Below are positions 34,787 through 43,091 of a DNA stretch of 55,483 nucleotides, in pieces (the stretch's first letter is position 1; each line of letters opens with the position of its first letter). The DNA is from Solilutibacter pythonis (GTDB lineage: Bacteria > Pseudomonadota > Gammaproteobacteria > Xanthomonadales > Xanthomonadaceae), in assembly GCF_003697345.1 (NCBI RefSeq), contig NZ_RFLY01000020.1, positions 1 to 55,483 on the forward strand, given 5' to 3'. The notes beneath the pieces are model-generated. The model was given only the letters and a program-made list of their open reading frames with translations. It was not told the DNA's origin and searched no databases. A program made the translations under genes and the position numbers.

Positions 34787-36676
34787 ATGAACACCCGCTA
34801 CAACGCCGCCGACATCGAAGTCCTTTCCGGCCTGGACCCGGTCAAACGCCGCCCGGGCATGTACACCGACACCAGCCGCCCGAACCACCTGGCGCAGGAA
34901 GTCGTCGACAACGCGGTGGACGAAGCGCTGGCCGGCCACGCCCGGCGCATCGAAGTCACCCTGCGCGCCGACGGCGGTTGCGAGGTCTCCGACGACGGGC
35001 GCGGCATGCCAGTGGACATCCACCCCGAGGAAGGCATCCCAGGCGTCGAGCTGATCCTCACCCGGCTGCATGCCGGCGGCAAATTCAGCAATCGCAACTA
35101 CACCTTTTCCGGCGGCCTGCACGGCGTGGGCGTTAGCGTGGTCAACGCGCTGTCGCAGCGGGTCGATGTGTGGATCAAGCGCGAGGGCAGCGAGTACCAC
35201 ATGGCGTTCGCCGACGGCGAGCGCGCCTCGGCACTGGAGATCGTCGGCGCGGTCGGCAAAAAGAACACCGGCACGCGCGTGCGCTTCCTGCCCGACGCCA
35301 AATACTTCGACACGCCGAAATTCAACCTGCGCGCCCTGAAACACCTGCTGCGCGCCAAGGCCGTGCTCTGTCCCGGCCTGGCCGTAAACCTGTTCGACGA
35401 GGCCAGCGGCGAGCGCTGCGAGTGGCTGTACGAGGACGGCCTGCGCGATTACCTGAAGGGCGAACTGGCCCAGACCGAGGCGCTGCCGCCGGAGCTGTTC
35501 GTCGGCCAGATGAAGAAGGACACCGAGATGGTGGACTGGGCGGCCGCCTGGATCGCCGAGGGCGAGCTGGTGCAGGAAAGCTACGTCAACCTGATCCCGA
35601 CCGCGCAGCACGGCACCCATGTCAACGGCCTGCGCTCCGGCCTGACCGCGGCGCTGCGCGAGTTCTGCGAGTTCCGCAACCTGCTGCCGCGAGGCGTCAA
35701 GCTGGCGCCGGAGGATGTCTGGGACCGGGTCGCCTTCGTCCTCAGCCTGAAGATGCAGGAGCCGCAGTTCTCAGGCCAGACCAAGGAGCGGCTGTCCTCT
35801 CGGCAGGCGGCGGGCTTCATCGAGAACGCCTCGCACGATGCTTTCTCGCTATGGCTCAACACCCATACCGAACTGGGCGAGAAAATCGCCGCACTCGCCA
35901 TCGAGCGTGCCTCGGCCCGGCTCAAGACCGAAAAACAGGTGGTGCGGAAGAAGGTCACGCAAGGCCCCGCCCTGCCCGGCAAGCTGGCCGACTGCATCAG
36001 CCAGGACCTCTCACGCACCGAGTTGTTCCTGGTCGAGGGCGATTCCGCCGGCGGCAGCGCCAAGCAGGCGCGCGACAAGGATTTCCAGGCGATCCTGCCG
36101 CTGCGCGGCAAGATTCTCAACACCTGGGAGGTCGGTAGCGGCCAGGTACTGGCCTCCAACGAAGTGCACGATCTCGCCGTCGCCATCGGCTGCGATCCCG
36201 GCAAGGAGGACATCGGCGGCCTACGCTACGGCAAGATCGTGGTCCTGGCCGATGCCGATTCCGACGGCCTGCACATCGCCACCCTGCTCTCGGCGCTGTT
36301 CCTGCGCCACTTCCCGGCACTGGTCGAGGCCGGTCATGTGTTCGTGGCGATGCCGCCCTTGTTCCGCGTGGACGTGGGCAAGCAGGTGTTCTACGCGCTG
36401 GACGAGGAAGAAAAGCGCCTGCTGCTGGAGCGCATCGAACGCGAGAAGATGAAGGGCGCGGTTTCGATCACCCGCTTCAAGGGCCTGGGCGAGATGAACC
36501 CGCAGCAGTTGCGCGAATCCACCATCCATCCCGATACCCGTCGTCTGGTGCAACTGACCAACGACGACGAGGCGCTCACCCGCGGCCTGATGGACATGCT
36601 GCTGGCGAAGAAACGCGCCAGCGACCGCAAGAACTGGCTGGAGCAAAAGGGCGACCTGGCGACGCTGGAAGTCTGA
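34787..36676 (+). CDS. parE: DNA topoisomerase IV subunit B
   Basis: The 629-residue GHKL ATPase subunit of topoisomerase IV separates daughter chromosomes. ATP-site motifs: HLAQEVVDNAVDEALAG, DDGRGMPVDIHPE, GGLHGVGVSVVNALS. The TOPRIM part has LVEGDSAGGSAKQARD and LADADSDGLHIATLL. Start ATG 34787 (MNTRYNAADIEVLSGLDPVKRRPGMY) matches the family. ParE rather than GyrB is indicated by length near 630 without the GyrB insertion. parC is not in the window. Confidence 0.95.
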   Translation: MNTRYNAADIEVLSGLDPVKRRPGMYTDTSRPNHLAQEVVDNAVDEALAGHARRIEVTLRADGGCEVSDDGRGMPVDIHPEEGIPGVELILTRLHAGGKFSNRNYTFSGGLHGVGVSVVNALSQRVDVWIKREGSEYHMAFADGERASALEIVGAVGKKNTGTRVRFLPDAKYFDTPKFNLRALKHLLRAKAVLCPGLAVNLFDEASGERCEWLYEDGLRDYLKGELAQTEALPPELFVGQMKKDTEMVDWAAAWIAEGELVQESYVNLIPTAQHGTHVNGLRSGLTAALREFCEFRNLLPRGVKLAPEDVWDRVAFVLSLKMQEPQFSGQTKERLSSRQAAGFIENASHDAFSLWLNTHTELGEKIAALAIERASARLKTEKQVVRKKVTQGPALPGKLADCISQDLSRTELFLVEGDSAGGSAKQARDKDFQAILPLRGKILNTWEVGSGQVLASNEVHDLAVAIGCDPGKEDIGGLRYGKIVVLADADSDGLHIATLLSALFLRHFPALVEAGHVFVAMPPLFRVDVGKQVFYALDEEEKRLLLERIEREKMKGAVSITRFKGLGEMNPQQLRESTIHPDTRRLVQLTNDDEALTRGLMDMLLAKKRASDRKNWLEQKGDLATLEV

Positions 36677-36790
36677 GCGCCCGCCGCCGCGCGAGGGCAA
36701 GCCCCGAGCGCCGGCGCCGCTACCCGGCCCCGCCCGGCGAACAACCAGCCACGGGGCAGGATCGAATCGCCGCTACCGGCAGTGCGGCTC

Positions 36791-36831
36791 GTCATCCGGC
36801 ACATGCCGTCATCCGTCTGGCCGGTCATCCG
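36791..36831. repeat. Three spaced GTCATCCG repeats
   Basis: GTCATCCG starts at 36791, 36808 and 36824, giving units of 17 and 16 bases. The rest of each unit is only loosely similar. It is a small degenerate tandem repeat of unknown meaning between parE and the polysaccharide cassette. Confidence 0.4.
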
Positions 36832-36960
36832 GTGCACACCGAAGCGGGCGAATCCACCTTCAATCCGACATGCCCGCCAGGCGCCCTAGCCCGGCACTCG
36901 GCCGTACCCATCGATGACTGCCGCATCCGGCATTCACACCGCATTGAGATCGCTTGAATT

Positions 36961-36977
36961 CCTGGTGTATCACCAGG
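36961..36977. promoter_or_regulatory. Perfect palindrome, possible operator upstream of the cassette
   Basis: CCTGGTG TAT CACCAGG is a perfect 7-base inverted repeat around a 3-base centre, in the AT-richer leader about 210-220 bases upstream of the deacetylase start. It lacks a T tract, so it is not an intrinsic terminator. Its symmetry suits a dimeric repressor or activator site. The bound regulator is unknown. Confidence 0.45.
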
Positions 36978-36997
36978 CCGCCCAATTCTTAGTCCAC

Positions 36998-37048
36998 ATG
37001 AAAAATGGATTCACCCTTGCGGAATTACTGCGAATATACGCACCGTAG
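36998..37048 (+). pseudogene. Truncated type IV prepilin N terminus
   Basis: ATG at 36998 begins MKNGFTLAELLRIYAP and stops at TAG 37046. The first 11 residues are a textbook class III prepilin leader: short basic n-region, Gly, then FTLxELL with Glu5. The hydrophobic helix that should follow is missing. It may be the remnant of a pilin gene, or chance. It overlaps nothing else that is coding. Confidence 0.35.
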
Positions 37049-37184
37049 CTATGTGCGCCCTTCCACAGATCGAAACACTCCAGCGCTTCGAGGCTCGATA
37101 TGTGAACTGGTTCCTATGGCCTGTACTGGTTATGAACTACCTTTCCCCAAAATTTCAAGCATGCGCCACGCATGGCTCCCCACG

Positions 37185-37814
37185 ATGACACGCAAAATCC
37201 AGAAAGCCTTGTTCATCGGCGCGCATCCCGATGATATAGAACTCGGCTGTGGCGGCACCATCGCGAAATTCATCGAGCGCGACATCGAGCCTTATTGCCT
37301 CGTCGCGACTCGCGGTGGCACGGCCGCCTTCGGCCACGACCGCGTGCAAGAAACCGCCACGGCTCTCAATACGTTGGGTGTGCCGATGGAAAATATCGTT
37401 CAGCACGATTTTCCCGATGCGCGGCTGGACAGCGTTCCGCTGTTCGAACTCATACGCTGCATCGAAAACACGGTCGCCTCCATCAAGCCCGATCGCGTCT
37501 ATACGATGTTCCGCGAAGACCGGCACCAGGATCACCGCGCCGTTTTCCACGCCTCCGACGTGGCCTGCCGCAAGGTGCCCCAGATCCTCGTTTACGAAAC
37601 GCCATCGGCCTATCCCAATTTCGTGCCGACCTTCTTCGAGGCGCTCAGCCCCGCGCAGATACAGCTCAAAAAAACCGCTCTGGCCGCACACGTCAGCCAG
37701 GGTGAACGCATCTACATGGATCACGAAGCCATCACGGCCGCATGCAAGTTCCGCGCGACGCAGGTCGGCCTGAATCAATGCGAGGGCTTCATCGCACACA
37801 AATTCATTTTCTAA
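37185..37814 (+). CDS. PIG-L family sugar de-N-acetylase (YaiS-like)
   Basis: The 209-residue cytoplasmic protein has the PIG-L/LmbE zinc site: AHPDD at residues 13-17 (His14, Asp17) and His117 in HQDHRAVFHA. Members deacetylate N-acetylglucosamine-containing lipids or sugars. I start at ATG 37185 (MTRKIQKALFIGAHPDD); in-frame ATGs at 37161 and 37116 are possible and no good ribosome site decides. It is followed after 22 bases by a processive GT2, then a hexapeptide protein and a YaiO-like barrel, which parallels E. coli yaiS-yaiP-yaiX-yaiO. The inferred role is trimming acetyl groups from the sugar or intermediate handled by that glycosyltransferase. Confidence 0.85.
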   Translation: MTRKIQKALFIGAHPDDIELGCGGTIAKFIERDIEPYCLVATRGGTAAFGHDRVQETATALNTLGVPMENIVQHDFPDARLDSVPLFELIRCIENTVASIKPDRVYTMFREDRHQDHRAVFHASDVACRKVPQILVYETPSAYPNFVPTFFEALSPAQIQLKKTALAAHVSQGERIYMDHEAITAACKFRATQVGLNQCEGFIAHKFIF

Positions 37815-37836
37815 AACGGCAACACCGCCCATACAC

Positions 37837-38979
37837 ATGAAAACAATCGCTTTCTTCATGATGGCCGCCATCGCCCTGGGCTATCTGCTGCTGGTCACGC
37901 TGCGGCGCAAGGCATCGGCCAACTTCCGCTCGGTGGACGCCATCATCCCGTGTTTCAACGAGGAGGCATGCATCGCCGATTCGCTGACCTACCTCATGCG
38001 CAACCCGTACTTCAACCGGGTGATCTGCGTGAACGACGGTTCCACCGACGGCACGGCCGCCGAGCTCGCCCGTCTCCAGCAGGAATACGGCGAGCGCCTG
38101 GTCGTTGTCAGCCAAACCAATACCGGCAAGGGCGGGGCGCTGATGAAAGGTCTCCAATACGTCACGACCGACCAGGTCTTCCTGACCGACGCCGACACCT
38201 ATGTGCCACCGGACAAATCCATCGGCTTCCTGCTGGCCGAGATCGAGGCGGGCGCGGACGCGGCCGGCGGAATTCCATCTTCCAACCTGAGAAACGGCGC
38301 CGGCCTGTTGCCGCATATCCGCGCGTCGGTCAAGCTGCCGATGATCATCATCAAGCGCACCTTCCAACAGATGCTGGGCGGCGCGCCGTTCATCATCAGC
38401 GGCGCCTGCGGGATGTTCAAGACCGAAGTCCTCCGCAAATATCCGTTCTCCGACCGCACCAAGGTCGAAGACCTCGATCTGACCTGGCAACTGGTCGCGG
38501 CCGGCCACAAGGTCCGGCAAGCCAACCGCTGCATCGTTTACCCGCAGGAGTGCAATACCGTTACCGAAGAGTGGAAGCGCTGGCGCCGCTGGATCGTCGG
38601 TTATGCCGTCTGCATGCGCCTGTATCCGCGCCTGCTCATCACCCGATTCGGCCTGTTTTCCATCCTGCCCATGCTCGGCCTCGTCATGCTGGGCGTCGCC
38701 GTCTACGCCATCAACTGGGCCGACTCATTCTCGAACGAAGGCCCCATCGGGATTTTCCATTCGCTATTTCCACTCACCTGGGTTCTCGTCGTGATGGCCA
38801 TCGGGATGTTTTGTGCCGTATTCCATCAACGGAAACGGCTGGTGTTCCTCGCACCGCTGGCTATCTGTTACGTGCTACTGGCGTACGCGATCTGGATCAG
38901 CCACGGCATCAAGGGCCTTTTCACGGGACGCGAGCCCGCCCGCGACAAACCGACGAGGTATCCCCATGTGGAGCGTTGA
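37837..38979 (+). CDS. Processive family 2 glycosyltransferase (YaiP-like)
   Basis: The 380-residue membrane protein has an N-terminal helix (2-20), a GT-A catalytic domain and three C-terminal helices (about 275-293, 310-330, 335-355). Processive GT2 motifs are complete: NDGSTDG 66-72, TDAD 117-120, VEDLD around 210-214, and RWRRW at 248-252. This layout is that of PgaC, hyaluronan and cellulose synthases, so it probably polymerises and extrudes a beta-linked polysaccharide. The donor sugar is unknown; an N-acetylhexosamine would fit the adjacent deacetylase. The stop overlaps the next gene by 14 bases. E. coli YaiP is the closest described relative by context. Confidence 0.88.
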   Translation: MKTIAFFMMAAIALGYLLLVTLRRKASANFRSVDAIIPCFNEEACIADSLTYLMRNPYFNRVICVNDGSTDGTAAELARLQQEYGERLVVVSQTNTGKGGALMKGLQYVTTDQVFLTDADTYVPPDKSIGFLLAEIEAGADAAGGIPSSNLRNGAGLLPHIRASVKLPMIIIKRTFQQMLGGAPFIISGACGMFKTEVLRKYPFSDRTKVEDLDLTWQLVAAGHKVRQANRCIVYPQECNTVTEEWKRWRRWIVGYAVCMRLYPRLLITRFGLFSILPMLGLVMLGVAVYAINWADSFSNEGPIGIFHSLFPLTWVLVVMAIGMFCAVFHQRKRLVFLAPLAICYVLLAYAIWISHGIKGLFTGREPARDKPTRYPHVER

Positions 38980-39586
38980 ATTAAAAACGCGCACCGGCGA
39001 AGTTTCCACGCACCTGGGAGATGGCCCGAACCGGATCCACGCAGAGGTACATCCAACCGCCACCCTGGACGCGAGCCAGGGGCCGATCGCCATCGGACAT
39101 GGAACGAAAGTCTGCGAAAACGCCGTCATCCGCGGCCCGGTGATCATCGGTGAGGGCTGCATCATCGGCACCAATACGGTCATCCGTGGCGCGACCTTCA
39201 TCGGTGACAAGGTACTCATCGGTAATGGCGCGGAAGTCAAGAACGCCATCATCGAGGACGAGGCGAGCCTCGGCCCCTATTCCTACGTCGCCGATTCCAT
39301 CATCAGGGAAGCCGTCTTTCTCGGCGCCCTGGTCCGCACCTCCAACTACCGACTCGACGACCGGAACATCGAAGTGATGAATGCCCTGGGCGAACGCGTC
39401 GATTCCGGGACCATGAAGCTTGGCGCTTGCATCGGCAAGCGCGCGAAGCTCGGTGTCGGCTGCATCGTCTTTCCCGGGCGGACGATCGCTGCCGATTCGC
39501 AGTTCGGGCCGGGAATCAACATCACCAAAAACCTGCCAACGGCGCGCTACAGCCTGCGGCAGGAACTCTCCACCTCCAACCTGTAG
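38966..39586 (+). CDS. Left-handed beta-helix (hexapeptide) protein, YaiX-like
   Basis: The 206-residue protein is built of hexapeptide repeats: VCENAVIRGPVIIGEGCIIG, TNTVIRGATFIGDKVLIGNG and further turns to residue 180, resembling the C-terminal part of GlmU-type nucleotidyltransferases. Family members are acyltransferases or sugar-nucleotide enzymes. No N-terminal nucleotidyltransferase domain is present, so an O- or N-acyltransferase or a scaffold is more likely. The start ATG 38966 is preceded by GAGG and lies inside the end of the GT2 gene, indicating coupling. In E. coli K-12 the corresponding yaiX is a pseudogene. Confidence 0.78.
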   Translation: MWSVELKTRTGEVSTHLGDGPNRIHAEVHPTATLDASQGPIAIGHGTKVCENAVIRGPVIIGEGCIIGTNTVIRGATFIGDKVLIGNGAEVKNAIIEDEASLGPYSYVADSIIREAVFLGALVRTSNYRLDDRNIEVMNALGERVDSGTMKLGACIGKRAKLGVGCIVFPGRTIAADSQFGPGINITKNLPTARYSLRQELSTSNL

Positions 39587-39617
39587 CCCCATCAATAGAC
39601 TGAACGAAGGAAGCACG

Positions 39618-40409
39618 ATGACCAAACGAACTCCCGCCCTGGCGCTTTCCGCTACGATTCTGGCGCTCGCGACCACCCACAGCATCGCTGCGGAACAGAC
39701 TTTCTCCCTCAATGTCGAATACACCGACCTAGAGGCGCTGGGCGAACGTTCCGTCCTGTCCGCCGACTATGTCCTGAAGAAGGAAAAGAACACCTTCGTT
39801 TTCAACATTGCCGGGGGGGATCGCAGTTTCCCGCAAGGCACCGACGCCAAGGCCAGCAAGGCCGGCATCACGGTCTACACCAAGTGGAATGACGTCGTCA
39901 CGACCCGCTTCGGCGGCTCCGTCGCCTCGGACAAGCCGGTGTTCGCCAAGCGCGACCTGTACGGCAACGTCGATCTCAACTTCATCCCGAACACTTCGCT
40001 CAGCTTCGGCGCCCGCGATACCCGATACTTCGGCAATGTCGGCGTGACCTCGTGGAATGCCGGCGCCACCTACTACTTCCCTCGCGGCTCGCTGATGTAT
40101 CGCTTCACCCGTTACAAGACGGACATCACCGGCTCCAAGAACGGGCACACCGCCCGCCTGACCATCAAGGATGGGGCTTCCAGCAAGGGCAGGACCGAGT
40201 TGTGGCTGGGCAAGGGCAATCGCGCGTTCGCGTACGACTGGGCAACGGAATTCCTGGCCGGGTCGACGAAATCGGCCACCTTGCGCCGCGTGCAACCGGT
40301 CAGCGAGAACTTGGCGCTGAACGCGACGCTTGGCCGCACCTGGTACAAGATGCCGTTCACCCAATACACCGGAACCACGCTGGGTCTCGGCATCGAATAC
40401 AACTGGTGA
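39618..40409 (+). CDS. YaiO-family outer-membrane beta-barrel protein
   Basis: The 263-residue protein has a signal peptide (cleavage near SIAA-EQ) and then alternating amphipathic strands rich in aromatic residues, ending with LGLGIEYNW, a terminal aromatic typical of outer-membrane barrels. E. coli YaiO is a 257-residue outer-membrane protein of the same kind. ATG 39618 has AAGGAAG upstream. As last gene of the cassette it probably exports, anchors or senses the product made by the GT2 enzyme. It is shorter than PgaA and has no TPR domain. Confidence 0.8.
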   Translation: MTKRTPALALSATILALATTHSIAAEQTFSLNVEYTDLEALGERSVLSADYVLKKEKNTFVFNIAGGDRSFPQGTDAKASKAGITVYTKWNDVVTTRFGGSVASDKPVFAKRDLYGNVDLNFIPNTSLSFGARDTRYFGNVGVTSWNAGATYYFPRGSLMYRFTRYKTDITGSKNGHTARLTIKDGASSKGRTELWLGKGNRAFAYDWATEFLAGSTKSATLRRVQPVSENLALNATLGRTWYKMPFTQYTGTTLGLGIEYNW

Positions 40410-40428
40410 ACCCCACCGGGAAATCGCA

Positions 40429-40460
40429 CGGGAGGCTGATCGAAGCCTCCCGTCTTTTTA
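40429..40460 (+). terminator. Intrinsic terminator of the yai-like cassette
   Basis: A 9-base stem CGGGAGGCT / AGCCTCCCG with loop GATCGA (40438-40443) is followed by TCTTTTTA. It lies 20 bases after the stop of the YaiO-like gene, so the four-gene cassette has a defined 3' end and eptA is a separate transcription unit. Confidence 0.9.
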
Positions 40461-40823
40461 CCACCCGTGTCGGCTTGAATGCCAATATTTCCGTGGGCGA
40501 TCCGCCCGCCACCGCCGCGATGCCGCAGGCATGCCGCATCCGCTTCCTGCGTAGCCTTCTTATGCGGCGGCGCTGACCGCTGGCGGCTGAGCAATCGCGC
40601 GCGCTCGACACCGGTATCCGATCGACCTCCATGAGGGGGAAATGCGATCAACCCGGCCTCGCGCGAGCGGATGCCCGACATCCAGGCGAGCGCCTCCAAC
40701 GGACCCGGTTCCCAATACGGTTCACGATCGGCCCGGCCATCCGGCGATCTTCGCCATGCTGCCGTGCAACAATAACGCCCCGCTCGTGGTCGCACCCGGC
40801 GCCCTTACCGACTCCCTCAAGGC
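40461..40823. other. Intergenic stretch before eptA
   Basis: These 363 bases hold no recognisable gene. The plus-strand frames that cross it are extensions into the eptA region in other frames. It presumably contains the eptA promoter and 5' leader, but I see no clear -35/-10 pair. Confidence 0.5.
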
Positions 40824-42431
40824 ATGCGCCGAACCCTATCCACCGTTTTCCGCAAGTTCGACCTGAACCTTGGTTATGCGGCCTTTCTCGCCGCATTCAC
40901 ATTGTTCAACCTGCTGGTCTTCCAGTGGCCGCTGTACCGCTACGCCATCGCCAACAGCGAGCCCGGATCGCTTCCCGGCCTTCTGAACCTGCTGACGCTG
41001 AGCGGCCTCCAGGTCGCGCTGATGGCGGTCTTCCTGACCCTGCTCTCCCTGCTTTCGATCCGGCTCACCAAGACCGCCTGCATCCTGATCCTGCTTGGAA
41101 ACGCTCTCGCGCTGTATTTCATGACCACCTACGGCGTGCTCATCGACAAGGCGATGATGGGCAACGTGTTCAACACCGACCGCCGCGAGGCCGGGGAGCT
41201 TTTCAGCCCCGGGATCATCGGTTATCTGCTGGCGCTGGGCGTATTGCCCGCGCTCGTGGTGGCCAAGGCCGCCATCCGCGGCTCCACCCGCCTCAAACGG
41301 TTGGGGCTGCTGCTTGCGAGCGCGGTACTCGGTTGCGCGATGATCTATGCCAGCTCGTCCACCTGGCTGTGGTTCGACAAGCACGCCAAGCACCTCGGCG
41401 GGTTGATGCTGCCCTGGTCCTACATCGCCAATACGATCCGCCATTTCCAGGATTCGGCCTCCGCCAACCGGCCCCAGGCGCCATTGCCGCCCCTGCATTT
41501 CGAAGAAGCGCCACAGCCCGGGCGCAAGACCATCGTCGTGCTGGTGATCGGCGAATCCGCACGCGCGAAAAACTTCTCGCTTTACGGCTATGCCAAAGAC
41601 ACCAACCCGCAGTTGGCCAAGGCCGGCGTCGTGGCGCTCGGCAATACGGTTTCATGCAGCACCTACACCACCGCATCGCTGCGCTGCATGCTGTCGCATC
41701 TCGGCAGCAAGGCGCCGGCGCGCGTCACCCAGGAAATCCTGCCCAACTACCTGCAACGCCACGGCGTGGAGGTGATCTGGCGCAGCAACAACTGGGGCGA
41801 GCCGCCACTCAAGGTCGGTCTCTATCAACGCGCCGAGGACATACGCAAGACCTGCACCGGCACCGACTGCGCACGCCTGCGCTACGACGAAGCGCTGCTG
41901 TATGGGCTGAAGGAAAAACTCCAGGCATCGGACGCCTCGCGCATCTTCGTGGTATTGCACCAGGCCGGCAGCCATGGCCCGCAATATGCCGGGAAGTACC
42001 CGCGGGAATTCGAGCGTTTCACACCCGTATGCCGTTCGGTAAACGTAAGCAAGTGCCCGCCGGACACGCTCGTCAATGCCTACGACAACACCATCCTCTA
42101 CACCGACCATTTCCTGGCCGAGACGATCCAACTGCTGCGAGCGGTCCCCGATAGCGTTTCGACCATGATCTACATGTCCGATCACGGCGAATCCCTGGGG
42201 GAGCGCGGCTTCTACCTGCACGGAACACCGAACACGCTAGCCCCCGATGAGCAACGCGCGATCCCCTTCCTGGTCTGGACATCTCCGGGCTTCAGCAAGA
42301 CCCAAGCCTCGGCTGTCACAAAAGCGAAAAACTCTGGCCGTACTCAGGACGATATCTTTCACAGCGTGCTCGGCGCCTTCGATGCCCGCAGCGACATCTA
42401 CAACCCCACATTCGACATATTCGCCCCCTGA
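40824..42431 (+). CDS. eptA: Phosphoethanolamine-lipid A transferase (EptA type)
   Basis: The 535-residue inner-membrane enzyme moves phosphoethanolamine from phosphatidylethanolamine to lipid A phosphates on the periplasmic side. Five membrane helices (about 18-36, 58-78, 84-106, 128-150, 158-178) precede a sulfatase-fold domain. Visible catalytic residues: Glu244 in IGESARAKNFSLYGY, nucleophile Thr282 (four residues after Cys278 in SCSTYTTASLRC), and the metal site YMSDHGESLGE. The three cysteine pairs of the family are recognisable (278/288, the CTGTDC pair and CRSVNVSKC). Such enzymes give cationic-peptide tolerance. AAGG lies next to the ATG. It is followed by the PAP2 gene after 12 bases. 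Confidence 0.94.
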   Translation: MRRTLSTVFRKFDLNLGYAAFLAAFTLFNLLVFQWPLYRYAIANSEPGSLPGLLNLLTLSGLQVALMAVFLTLLSLLSIRLTKTACILILLGNALALYFMTTYGVLIDKAMMGNVFNTDRREAGELFSPGIIGYLLALGVLPALVVAKAAIRGSTRLKRLGLLLASAVLGCAMIYASSSTWLWFDKHAKHLGGLMLPWSYIANTIRHFQDSASANRPQAPLPPLHFEEAPQPGRKTIVVLVIGESARAKNFSLYGYAKDTNPQLAKAGVVALGNTVSCSTYTTASLRCMLSHLGSKAPARVTQEILPNYLQRHGVEVIWRSNNWGEPPLKVGLYQRAEDIRKTCTGTDCARLRYDEALLYGLKEKLQASDASRIFVVLHQAGSHGPQYAGKYPREFERFTPVCRSVNVSKCPPDTLVNAYDNTILYTDHFLAETIQLLRAVPDSVSTMIYMSDHGESLGERGFYLHGTPNTLAPDEQRAIPFLVWTSPGFSKTQASAVTKAKNSGRTQDDIFHSVLGAFDARSDIYNPTFDIFAP

Positions 42432-42443
42432 CCCCGCCCCCAC

Positions 42444-43076
42444 ATGACCCCCGCCTCCGACAAAAACCTCCCGCCAAACGACGACTTCCTGCCCACGAAA
42501 CGTTCATCCAGCATACGGATGCTATGGCTGCTCAGCATCCTTGCACTCCTGACAAGCACGCTATATCCCAGCGACCTGGCCTGTTACGAGCTTCAAAAGG
42601 GCAGCTCCATCGCCCCCCAGGCCGCTTACGTCACCGAAAACTACGGGCGCTTCATCAACACCGCGTTGCAAATCGGCCTGCCCCTGGCCTATCGCGATGT
42701 GGCAGGCATCGTCCAACTCGCCAAGGTGGCCATCGCCACCACGCTCGCCACCCACGGCGCCAAGCGCCTTTTGAACGGCCTGACGATCCGCGACACCCGG
42801 CTGGGCCAGCGACCCAGCTCCCCCAACAGCCGGCACAACATGCCCTCGGGCCATTCGTCGATGGCCTCCAGCGGCTTCTACTTCGTCTGCCGCCGCTATG
42901 GCTGGATGCTGGCGATACTGACGCTCCCCATCATGCTGCTCACCATGCACGCGCGGGTGGCATTGGACATGCACACCATTTCCGCGGTGATTTCCGGCGC
43001 CCTGCTCGGCATCATGGTCACTGCGATCTTCACCACCAAGCGCGAAACCGACACCAAGAACGACGCGGCGGTATGA
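42444..43076 (+). CDS. PAP2 lipid phosphatase, probably a lipid A phosphatase
   Basis: The 210-residue membrane protein has the PAP2 motifs KRLLNGLTIRDTRLGQRP (KxnRP, ending at residue 124), PSGH (134-137) and RVALDMH (Arg171, His177). The Asp usually four residues after that His is not seen (Ala181), as in some lipid-modifying members. Its position 12 bases after eptA suggests it acts on the same substrate, removing a phosphate (LpxE-like) or transferring one (LpxT-like). LpxE followed by EptA is a known sequential pathway in Helicobacter. The exact position on lipid A cannot be told. Confidence 0.8.
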   Translation: MTPASDKNLPPNDDFLPTKRSSSIRMLWLLSILALLTSTLYPSDLACYELQKGSSIAPQAAYVTENYGRFINTALQIGLPLAYRDVAGIVQLAKVAIATTLATHGAKRLLNGLTIRDTRLGQRPSSPNSRHNMPSGHSSMASSGFYFVCRRYGWMLAILTLPIMLLTMHARVALDMHTISAVISGALLGIMVTAIFTTKRETDTKNDAAV

Positions 43077-43091
43077 ACCCTACCCTTGCCG

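Larger units (their letters stand above)
36677..37184. other. Long leader before the polysaccharide cassette
   Basis: The first 270 bases are GC-rich with no gene. They include three copies of GTCATCCG at 36791, 36808 and 36824. From about 36940 the sequence becomes AT-richer and contains a perfect hairpin palindrome (36961-36977) and a short prepilin-like open frame (36998-37048). The promoter of the downstream cassette most likely lies in this AT-richer part, but I cannot assign -35 and -10 boxes with confidence. Confidence 0.5.
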
